Below are positions 39,701 through 51,700 of a DNA stretch of 64,000 nucleotides, in pieces. The stretch is from Cyrtodaria siliqua (Eukaryota; Mollusca; Bivalvia; Adapedonta; Hiatellidae). Both the position numbers and the translations under genes were made by a program. A model generated the notes under the pieces. That model worked only from the letters and a program-made list of their open reading frames with translations. It did not search any database and had not been told where the DNA came from. Each line of letters opens with the position of its first letter. Positions within the stretch are counted from its first letter, which is position 1. The DNA is taken from assembly GCA_037043455.1 (NCBI GenBank), contig JAWPHD010000134.1, positions 1 through 64,000 of the forward strand, given 5' to 3'.

Positions 39701-42700
39701 ATGGTATTTAGGTGTAATCATTAAAGATCATACTACTTATCATTTGCATAGATAGATAAACTAAATGTTATAATCATTGTAGTAATAAAACAATGTCCTA
39801 AATACATAATGGAACAAATAAATCCACAAATGCTACCTGACTTTATTGTCCCTTTAATGGTTGTCATGGAGCATATGTTATATGATATCTTCTATTGAGA
39901 TTGAGTAGGTAAAATCAGTTGTCCTGGCCCATGTTGTTGTATGGTACAAGTAGCTTCTACTGCTGAGAGTTAGTAGGTAAAATCAGTACTCCTGGCCCAT
40001 GTGTGTGGTACAAGTAGGTTCTACTGCTGAGAGTTTGTAGGTAAAATCAGTACTCCTGGCCCATGTTGTTGTGTGGTACAAGTAGCTTCTACTGCTGAGA
40101 GTTTGTAGGTAAAATCAGTACTCCTGGCCCATGCTGGTGTATGGTACAAGTAGCTTCTACTGCTGAGAGTTAGTAGGTAAAATCAGTACTCCTGGCCCAT
40201 GTTGTTGTGTGGTACAAGTAGCTTCTACTGCTGAGAGTTTGTAGGTAAAATCAGTACTCCTGGCCCATGCTGGTGTATGGTACAAGTAGCTTCTACTGCT
40301 GAAATTTAGCAGGTAATATCAGTTGTCCTGGCCCATGTTGTTGTATGGTACAAGTAGCTTCTACTGCTGTGCTGAGAGTTTGTAGGTAAAATCAGTAGTC
40401 CTGGCCCATGTTGTTGTGTGGTACAAGTAGCTTCTACTGCTGAGATTTAGTAGGTAAAGCAGTTGTCCTGGCCCATGTTGTTGTATGGTACAGGTAGCTT
40501 CTACTGCTGAGATTTAGTAGGTAAAGCAGTTGTCCTGGCCCATGTTGTTGTATGGTACAAATAGCTTCTACTGCTGAGAGTTTGTAGGTAAAATCTGTAG
40601 TCCTGGCCCATGTTGTTGTATGGTACAAATAGCTTCTACTGCTGAGAGTGTGTAGGTAAAATCAGTAGTCCTGGCCCATGTTGTTGTATGGTACAAGTAG
40701 CTTTTACTGGTGAGAGCTTGTAGGTAAAATCAGTAGTCCTGGCCCATGTTGTTGTATGGTACAAGTAGCTTTTACTGCTGAGAGCTTGTAGGTAAAATCA
40801 GTAGTCCTGGCCCATGTTGTTGTATGGTACAAGTAGCTTTTACTGCTGAGAGCTTGTAGGTAAAATCAGTAGTCCTGGCCCATGTTGTTGTGTGGGACAA
40901 GTAGCTTCTACTGCTGAGAGTTAGTAGGTAATATCAGTAGTCCTGGCCCATGCTGTTGTATGTTGTATCTACTGCTGAGATTAGTAGGTAAAATCAGTTG
41001 TACTGGCCCATGTTGTAGTATGGTACAAGTAGCTTCTACTGATGAAATGAGATTAGTAGATAAAATCAGTTCGACTGGCTCCGGCTGTTGTATGGTAGGT
41101 TCTTTTATCGAGATTTAGTTGATAAAATAATATTTTAACATTACTAACATTTTGGTTGCGAGGTTGCACTTGTTAATATTTTTAGCTCGACTATTCGACG
41201 AATAAGAGAGCTTATGTAATCACGTCGGCGTTGGTGTCGGCATCTCACATTAAGGTTTGCGTGTAAGCTGTGTTTACAAGTCTATGTCTCTTACATTTCT
41301 TATCCTAGCACAACCAAATTTGGCCATGGGCTTCCTTATAGCATTATCTTAAGGACTGCATAAGCCATTTTGGATCCTGTAATCCATGGGCTCCCATGGA
41401 ACCCAAATTCCCATCAAATTTTGCGTGTAAACTGTTTATAGGTCTATATCTCTTACATTTCTTGTCCTAGCTCAGCTAAATTTGGGAATTGGTTTCCTTA
41501 TAGTATGTGGTAAAGGGCTGCATAAGTAATTTTGTCTTCTGCACAAAATTCTGGGTTCCCATCCAACCCAAATTTGATGGCCCATACAATGTGCAATAAA
41601 GGCAGATCAAGGTTTGCATGTAAGCTGTTATGTATATCTATAATTTTGTTTGGGATTTCTTATAGCATTATGCATCTTATACATACTTCACCCATATTGG
41701 GGCATGGGCTCCCTCCTCCCCTGCCCCACCCATGCCATTTTTTTTACTTTTTTTATAATTTTATATCGGCCAGAGTTCTATACCCGTCCCGCCCCCCAAC
41801 CACACCCCACATTGTTTTAGCCTTGTTTTCTGATGGTATATACTGGCTATATAATTTATTATTCTCTGAAAATTAAAATAGTCGAGCTGCACTGTTCTCC
41901 GACAGCCCTTGTGATTTTAGGTGTCATGGGTATTTATTTTTTAGACATAACCTTGTTTATCTGTCGGTGTAAATGTGAGCACTGTTTTATATCAAATACT
42001 GCTAGTAATATGCTACAACTCTAAGGGCCTGTTTTATATCCAATACTGTTAGTAATGTGCTACAACTCTAAGGGCATTCTTTAAAAGCCAGGATGTGTCA
42101 TAAAATTTTCTTTTTTAATTTTGAGTATAGCCGGCTGTTGTTTTGATCTAGTACTATCTAACTGATAATATCTACCATGATGGCTTAAATAAATGGTTAC
42201 ATGCAAGTTTACATGCAAGTTTAAAGTAAAAATGACACTATAAGTAATCAATGTGTGACAAAAATGTAATGCTGCAAAATTGCATTAGGGCTATTCCATT
42301 AAAGGGACACTGTCCGTAAGTAAACAGATATTGAGCATAACCAACTAGCTGTCTGACTTTTATTCTGTGAAATATATACATGAAAACATGAGCATAGACA
42401 CTAAGAAGTCTGTAGTAATACATTCGTGAGTTTGAAAAAAAAAAGCTTAAATTATTATTTGTAAATAAAGTGGGACCCACCGTATTTACATTTTCTGCGA
42501 TCACGTGACTTCCATCAGCGCATTAGGTTTTGACCATATTATTCAGAGCGTAATATGTATAGCCCGCTTAGCTCAGTTGGGAGCTAGGTCGACCACTTTT
42601 CGCTCGCTTATTATTACCGCGAGTGTAATTTTAGTTTGGGCTGCGAGTTCAAACGCCTGAAATGGTTTCTCTTTTTTTTGTACCGCGATTGAATTCCGTC

Positions 42701-45700
42701 AAACAATCCTGCTTTAACAGGTAAATATTCAATAATGTTTGGTGTGCAATGTTCGCAAAAATAATTAGTGTGTGTATTATAAGCTAAAAGTTACGGACAG
42801 TGTCCCTTTAAACATACACGGGATCCCAGGAAGGCACTTTGAAATTGACCACAGAGGAAAAATTGAGTTTGATTACCCACCTATAGAATTTAAGTTGGCT
42901 AAAATACACCCACCTATAGATTTTATTTATTTATTTATATTGAACTACATATATATTTACATGCTTGAAGAACGTAAGTGGTTCTAGCCCCAATCAGTAA
43001 ATTGAGAAAAGTCCTAGGTCTGCTGATTTTGGGAAAAAGAAGTACGAGATTGTCAAAATTGGGGAATAAAAGAGCATGATTTTCTCTTAAGGGAATGCTT
43101 TTAAAGAGAAAACTTTTATTAAAATGTATGCTTTAGGTATAATATCAATTGGGTATTGAATTTAGCAATGACTTTAACATAAAAAAACAACAATGGAAAG
43201 TAACTTACTAAAACATTTTTTATTTTACATTCGGAATGTTTTTACCCAGAATTGGGAGAGTAAAGAGGTTTTTGCAATTGGGTAGAGTCTGCATTTCGGC
43301 CCCACTGCAATAGGTTTAAAAAAAAACCCTGTTATGGTTCTATTTTCCTTTATTTTCCTTTTATTTATCCATTGCATCATATAACAAAAACAATATTATT
43401 TTCTTTTACAGTTTTAGGATCGCGCCGTGAATCACGACAAAAACCGTACCAAGTCCCGCAAATTAAACCATCCAAAACAGGTGCGCGTTCCCGGTGTTAT
43501 TTAGCAGCTTGCATTTGTGAATAAACGTTCGTCGTTAAGCGTTTTTTATGATACAGACTTGCTAAAATAGAACAAGATTATACAGCAATTCATCGAAAAA
43601 TAAAAATATGAAAAGGAAATAACCGTTCAAACTATTAATATTCGAGTGATTTTTCTTCTTCTGTCCAATGTGACAAATTTGCGTGATCACTCAATGTCAA
43701 TATGAAAGCTGTAATGCGAATGGTTTAAATCATGCAATCAACCAATGAAATGCGCTCTTTCAAATTTATAAACTTAATCAAGGGAGAGAACTCGGTGATT
43801 TTCAACAAATAAAACACTACTTCTGGTTGGATTTTAGTTTGAAAAGTCTGATTGTACCGAGATTGCCGGGGCGGCGTTTGCGGCCATTTTTACTTTAACG
43901 TGTGAAAATATCACGGTCGTGAAAATTACACCCATGCATAGATGCGAAATTCATTTTAAACCATCCAGGCATAGAACTACATTTCGGAAAATAGGGTTCA
44001 CCCATAGATTTTTATTAAATTGCCGTCCTGGGGTCGCGGGTATGTTTTAATGGAATAGCCCTTATGTCCCTTTAGTGCTTTCAGGTAGGCCTAATAATAC
44101 ACATAACTAATAAATAATCAAAGGCTATTCTGTCATGCTAGCAAAGGCTCTGGCAATGTGTCATGCTAGCAAAGACTCAACAGTGTGTCATGCTGGCAAA
44201 GGCTCTGGCAATGTGTCATGCTAGCAAAGACTTAACAGTGTGTCATGCTTACAATGTTACAATGTTACAATGTGTTGTGCTAGCAAAGACTCTTACAGTG
44301 TGTCATACTAGCAAAGATTCTTACAATGTGTCATGCTGGCAAAGATTCGTATCGTGTGTTATTCTAGCAAAGAGTCTTACAATGTGTCTTACTAGCAAAT
44401 ATTATTACAATGTGTCATGCTAGCAAAGAGCCTTACATTGTGTCATGCTAGCAAAGACTCTTACGACATGTTTTGCTAGCAAAGATTTGTATAGTGTGTC
44501 ATGCTAGCAAAGAGACTTGCAATGTGTCATGCTAGCAAAGACTTACAATGTGTCATGCTAGCAAAGACTTACAATGTGTTTTGCTAGCAAGGACTTGCAG
44601 TGTGTCATGCTAGCAAAGATTCTTAAAGTGTGTTATGCTAGCAAAGATTCTTACAGTGTGCAGGGGCACAGACTAACTCTATTTAGCTAGGAGGCAGCTG
44701 GGCCCCTGACTTAGATTTTTTTTTTCTCCTAACCCAAAAGTTAGGGGCCCAACAAAATATTATTTTATTTTACCACTCTGGTGCATAATTTATGAACAAT
44801 TACATGCATTTACTCCGTGTTTATTGGATATCATAAACAACATTACTGATCATTACAAGTTCAAGTTATCTATTTAATTATAAATAGTATTGTTAATGAG
44901 TTTTGTTATAAATGATCACAACTAGAATATGTAAATTATTGTAATAAAAGATTAAAAAAGATTAGATATTATTAAATTAATGTTTTATTTTGTTATAAAT
45001 ATTTTATGTTGACATACAGTTTTAAAATTAATGTATGAGACCTTTTTTATCAACACGATTCTCTGCCATATAATTATTACTGATGATTTCTAAAAGCACC
45101 GCATTTTATTAATCAAAAGCGCCGCGTTTTAGAATATCCAAAAACCGGAAGTGAAACCTAGTTATTTTCCCCTTCAAATTATAACACGAATTTATGATCC
45201 TGTGTAAAATAAACACTACCATGTCTGTTTTAATGTTGATTTTATTCCAGCAAATGTTACTTGTACTCTTGCACATCTAATTTTACATTGACATTCGAAG
45301 CTCAGAGTACCGTAACATGAGTTTTGTGGGAAACCGTACATCGCAACATCTTGAACATTGTCTCGTTTCCTCGTTTCCGCAGTGGAAAAATAAAAACGAC
45401 GTTTGTTTCGTCATTATTTTGTTAAGGGTCTATTTCGGCCAAAAGTATGTAGTTCACGGGACCAAAGCAAAATCTGCGGGGTAAAATCCTCGAACTTAAA
45501 TGTTTGTGTTGAATGATTACCCTTTTTCCTTTTTTTTTTATTGAATATCGTCGCCACATGGGCGCGTGAAAGTCAAATTTTGGTCGCCCAGACCATTTTT
45601 TACTCGCCAATGGCGACTGGGCGACCGCTAATTTGTGCCCCTGGTGTGTTATGCTAGCAAAGACTCCTACAATGTGTTTTGTTAGCAAAGCGTCTTACAA

Positions 45701-48700
45701 TTTATGTCATGGTAGCAAATACTCTTTGAATGTGTTGTGCTAGCAAAGACTTACAATGTGTCATGCTAGCAAAGACTTACAATGTGTCATGCTAGCAAAG
45801 GCTTATAATGTGTCGGGCTAGCAAAGATTATTACAGTGTGTTATGCTAGCAAAGACTACAATGTGTTTTGCTAGCAAATTTCTTACAATGTCTCATACTA
45901 GCAACACTCTTACGCTGTATTTGGCTAACAAATACTCCTACACTGTGTTTTGCTAGCAAAGACTCTTACAATGTATTTTAAAGCAAAGTCTAGTACAATC
46001 TTTCAGGATAACGAATACCTGTAATTACGACATTTTATACTTGTGTCTGTTTTAGCTGGTGAGGAAGCGGTGTGTGTTGTGTGTAATGTGGTTGGTAATA
46101 TCTCAGAGCAGCTGTTTTGTACAAGCTGTGGTCATCATTACCATGGTAACTGTCTCCATCCACCTGTAGAGGTCAACCCCACAGTAAGGGCAGGCTGGCA
46201 GTGTCCTGACTGTAAAATTTGTCAGATGTGCAGGTATGAGTTTCCCTGTTTATTACAATTCAGGCTAAAATCAGTACAGTTCCTTAAATAGCTGCTTTGT
46301 TTCACAATCAAAACTAGTACAGTTTCTTATATAGCTGCATTGTTGTCGTATACACAACCATAAATAGTACAGTTTCTTATATAGTTGCATTGTTGTCATT
46401 TACACAACCATAAATAGTACAGTTTCTTATAAAGCTGCATTGTTGTAGTTTACACAACCATAAATAGTACAGTTTCTTATATAGCTGCATTGTTGTCATT
46501 TACACAACTATAAATAGTACAGTTTCTTATATAGTTGCATTGTTGTAGTTTACACAACCATAAATAATACAAGTTTCTTATATAGCTGCATTTTTGTAGT
46601 TTACACAACCATAAATAATACAAATTTCTTATATAGCTGCATTTTTGTAGTTTACACAACCATAAATAATACAAGTTTCTTATATAGCTGCATTTTTGTA
46701 GTTTACACAACCATAAATCAGTACAGTTATTTATAAAGCTGCATTGTTGAAGTGTTTACACAACCATAAATCAGTACCATTCCTTATACAGCTGCATTGT
46801 TGAAGTATTTACACAACCATAAATCAGTACCATTTCTTATACAGCTGCATTGTTGAAGTATTTACACAACCATAAATCAGTACCATTCCTTATACAGCTG
46901 CATTGTTGAAGTATTTACACAACCATAAATCAGTACCATTTCTTATACAGCTGCATTGTTGAAGTATTTACACAACCATAAATCAGTACCATTCCTTATA
47001 CAGCTACATTGTTGAAGCATTTACACAACCATAAATCAGTACCATTCCTTATACAGCTGCATTGTTGAAGCATTTACACAACCATAAATCTGTACAGTTC
47101 CTTATACAGCTGCATTGTTGAAGCATTTACACAACCATAAATCAGTACCATTCCTTATACAGCTGCATTGTTGAAGCATTTACACAACCATAAATCTGTA
47201 CAGTTCCTTATACAGCTGCATTGTTGAAGCATTTACACAACCATAAATCAGTACCATTCCTTATACAGCTGCATTGTTGAAGCATTTACACAACCATAAA
47301 TCTGTACAGTTCCTTATACAGCTGCATTGTTGGTGTTTACAGAACCATAAATCAGTACCATTCCTTATACAGCTGCATTGTTGGTGTTTACAGAACCATA
47401 AATCGGTACCATTCCTTATACAGCTGCATTGTTGGTGTTTACACAACCATAAATCAGTACCATTCCCTATACAGCTGCATTGTTGAAGTATTTACACAGC
47501 CGTAAATCAGTAACGTTCCTTCAGCTGCATTGTTGAAGCGTTTACACAACCATAAATCTGTACAGTTCCTTATACAGCTGCATTTTTGGTGTTTACACAG
47601 CCATAAGTCAGTACCATTGTTGGTGCTTATACAACCATAAATCAGTACCATTCCTTATACAGCTGCATTGTTGAAGTATTTACACAACCATAAATCAGTA
47701 ACGTTCCTTCAGTTGCATTGTTGAAGCGTTTACACAACCATAAATCTTACAGTTCCTTATACAGCTGCATTTTTGGTGTTTACACAACCATAAATCAGTA
47801 CCATTCCTTATACAGCTGCGGGGCGTCCGTGGCCGAGTGGTTAACATCTCTGACTTGAAATCACTTGCCCCTCACCACTGTAGGTTCGATCCCTCAGGGG
47901 CCTAGGAATCTTTATGTGAGGAAGCTATCCAGCTGGCTTGCGGAACGTCGGTGGTTCTACCCAGGTGCCCGCCTGTGCACGAAAATTGCCCGGAGGGGCA
48001 CCTGGGGTCTTCCTCCACCAATGAAAGCTGGAAAGTCGCCATATGACCTTAGCTGTTGGTGCGACTATAAAATCCAATTCAATCAATATACAGCTGCTTT
48101 GTTGAAGCATTTACACAACCATAAATCTGTACAGTTCCTTATACAGCTGCATTGTTGGGTGTTTACAGAACCATAAATCAGTACCATTCCTTACACAGCT
48201 GCATTGTTGGTGTTTACAGAACCATAAATCAGTACCATTTCTTATACAACTGCATTGTTGAAGTGTTTACACAACCATAAATATGTACCGTTCCTTACAC
48301 AGCTACATTGTTGAAGTGTTTACAGAACCATAAATCTGTACCATTCCTTATACAGCTGCATTGTTGAAGTGTTTACACAACCATAAATCTGTACCCATTC
48401 CTTATTCAGCTGCATTGTTGAAGTGTTTACACAACCATAAATATGTACCATTCCTTACACAGCTGCTTTGTTGGTGTTTACAAAACCATAAATCAGTAAC
48501 AGTTCCTTATACAGCTGCATTGTTGAAGTGTTTACAGAACCATAAATCAGTAACGTTCCTTATAAAGCTGCATTGTTGATGTTTACACAGCCATACATCT
48601 GTACAGTTCCTTACACAGCTGCATTGTTTACACAACCATAAATCAGTACCGTTCCTTATAAAGCTGCATTGTTGAAGTGTTTACACAACCATAAATCTGT

Positions 48701-51700
48701 ACAGTTCCTTATACAGCTGGGAGCGTCCGTGGCCGAGTGGTTAACGTCTCTGACTTGAAATCACTTGCCCCTCACTGCTGTAGGTTCGATCCCTCAGGGG
48801 CCTAGGAATCTTTATGTGAGGAAGCTATCCAGCTGGCTTGCGGAACGTCGGTGGTTCTACCCAGGTGCCCGCCAGTGCACGAAAATTGCCCGGAGGTACC
48901 TCCACCAATGGAAGCTGGAAAGTTGCCATATGACCTTAGCTGTTGGTGCGACTATAAAATCCAATTCAATCAATTCAATCCCTATACAGCTGCATTGTTT
49001 ACACAACCATAAATCAGTACCGTTCCTTATAAAGCTGCATTGTTGAAGTGTTTACACAACCATAAATCAGTACCATTCCTTATAAAGCTGCATTGTTGAA
49101 GTGTTTACACAACCATAACTATCTGTACAGTTCCTCACACAGCTGCATTGTTGCAGTGTATACATAACCATAAGTATGTACAGTTCCTTATAAGCTGCAT
49201 TGTTGAAGTGTTTACTCAACCATAACTATCTGTACAGTTCCTTATAAGCTGCATTGTTGAAGTGTTTACACACCCATAAATCAGTACAGTTCCTTACACA
49301 GCTATATTGTTGCAGTGTATACACAACCATAAATCTGTACAGTTCCTTATAAGCTGCATTGTTGAAGTGTTTACACAACCATAACTATCTGTACAGTTCC
49401 TTATAAGCTGCATTGTTGAAGTGTTTACACACCCATAAATCAGTACAGATCCTTACACAGCTGCATTGTTGCAGTGTATACACAACCATAAATCTGTACA
49501 GTTCCTTATAAGCTACATTGTTGAAGTGTTTACAAAGCCATAAATATCTGTACTGTTCCTTATAAGCTGCGTTGTTGAAGTGTTTACAAAACCATACATA
49601 TCTGTACTGTTCCTTATAAGCTGCATTGTTGCAAAGTTTTCACAACTATACAGCAGTCCAGTTCCTTATATGTTGCACATTTTACACAACCTTAAATCAG
49701 TATATTTCATTATATAGCTGAATTGTTGCAAAAGACATACACAATCAGATATTCCAGAGAAAAAGAAACATTGTGTGAAGTAACTAACAAAAACAATAAT
49801 TTTATGTGTAGTAAAGCGACACTATATTGGCCTTTATAAATGTCCAAGTTTGTCTTGAGTGATTGTGTTTATACAGGGTATGTGGTGCACACTGCGTACC
49901 ATTAGTTTTCCCCACATCTAAACTCCGGACATTAATCGACAATTGAATGCTTGGAGTTTACTGTAAAATAAGAACAAAATAAAGCTAGATAATGTGGGTG
50001 CAGTTGAGTGGTGTAACTAGAATGATTGTTATTCTTGTGATTAATGCATGTATGATTCTGTAATTTCAGACAACCTGGTGATGACAGTAAGATGCTGGTA
50101 TGTGACATGTGTGATAAAGGTTACCATACATTCTGTCTACGGCCTGTGATGACCACCATACCCAAGAATGGATGGAAGTGTAAGGTATGCCCGTAATTTT
50201 GTTTATTTTTTGCACATGACTAGGTATATGAACGATTAATATGTGTCTGTGAACTAGTGATCAAACAAAAGGTAAGTAATCATGCAGCAAAGTTTCACAA
50301 TCTGATATCTTTCCTGATAGTCTTTTAATACAAAATTTATATTGCAAGCTAATTTCTTGTGCTTTTACTTGACTCTTAATTGCAAACTTTCAAACTTATG
50401 GTTTAACCACTTGAGACTGTTGACAATTATACATGGTATTGTGTTAGAGAACTATTGTTTATATGGTATTGTGTTACGGAACTGTCTTGTATATTGTATT
50501 TAGTTACAAAACTGTTGTGTAGATGGTATTGTGTTACAGAACTGTCTTGTAAATGTAATGTGTTACAAAACTTGTTTATATTGTATTGTGTTACAGACTT
50601 GTTGTGTATATGGTATTTTGATACAGAACTGTCGTATATATGTTATTGCGTAACAGAACTGTAGTATTTATGATATTTTGTTACAGAAGTGTCGTATATA
50701 TGGTATGGTGTTACAGAAATGTAGTGTATATGATATTGTGTTACAGAACTGTGGTGTATATGGTATTGTGTTACAGAACTGTGGTATATATGGTATTGCG
50801 TTACAGAACTGTCATGTATATGGTATTGTGTTACAGAACTGTCGTATATATGGTATTGTGTTACAGAACTGTAATATATATATATATGGTATTGTGTTAC
50901 ATAACTGTGGTGTATATGGTATTGTGTTATAGAACTGTGGTGTATATGGTATTGTGTTACAGAACTGTGGTGTATATGGTATTGAGTTACAGAATTGTCA
51001 TGTATATGGTATTGTGTTACAGAACTGTCGTATATATGTTATTGTGTTACAGAACTGTCATGCATATGTTATTGTGTTACAGAACTGTCATATATATGGT
51101 ATTGTGTTACAGAACTGTCGTATATATGGCATTGTGTTACTGAACTCATATATATGTTATTGTGTTACAGAACTGTCATGTATATGGTATTGTGTTACAG
51201 AACTGTCCTATATATGTTATTGCGTAACAGAACTGTAGTATTTATGATATTTTGTTACAGAAGTGTCGTATATATGGTATGGTGTTACAGAAATGTAGTG
51301 TATATGATATTGTGTTACAGAACTGTGGTGTATATGGTATTTTATTCTATACCTAATTTATACATCCAATCGTAGACGCTCTTTCGAGTCATGTGACCGT
51401 ACAATATATTTCCGTATCGGGACGCACGCGCGTACAAAATATCCCGTATTTTGTTCGTATTGTACGCTTCACAGGTTCCATGTTAAACCTATGATAAAGA
51501 CCGAAACGCGTGAAAAGGTCCGAATAAAAATCAGAACCGACAGGCTTCTGTCATTACCTAACCATAAATTGTTGTCAAGTAATGAAAACCTATCTATTGC
51601 ACATATTTTTATTTAATTTTCCTTTATAACAAAAAAAAAACACAAAAAACTAGCATAATATATCATTGTTTGAAACTGACCTTCGGTAGTATTTAATCAC

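Larger units (their letters stand above)
42288..44061. mobile_element. PIF/Harbinger-like element with TTA target duplication
   Basis: GGGCTATTCCATTAA at the left end is matched in inverse by TTAATGGAATAGCCC at the right, and the match continues through ACATACxCGxGAxCCCAGGA once the inner element is removed. TTA flanks both ends (42285-42287 and 44062-44064). A three-base TWA duplication is characteristic of PIF/Harbinger. It contains the element at 42303-42807 and, at about 43380-43760, an inverse copy of the dispersed repeat seen at 6940-7110 and 8728-9245. No transposase seen. Confidence 0.7.
46270..49690 (+). repeat. 50-54-bp minisatellite with two SINE insertions
   Basis: About 60 units marked by ACACAACCATAAATCAGTAC, TTCCTTATACAGCTGCATTG and TTGAAGTGTT; the left part uses TATAGCTGCATTGTTGT and TAGTACAGTTTCTT. 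The last part shortens to TTATAAGCTGCATTG units. It starts about 35 bases after the donor of the preceding exon. Confidence 0.93.

Noticed and set aside
47820..47910. Functional tRNA-Ser gene
   Set aside because: Only the head of a SINE: extended body, AATTCAATCAA tail and target duplication, with a near-identical second copy 900 bases away.
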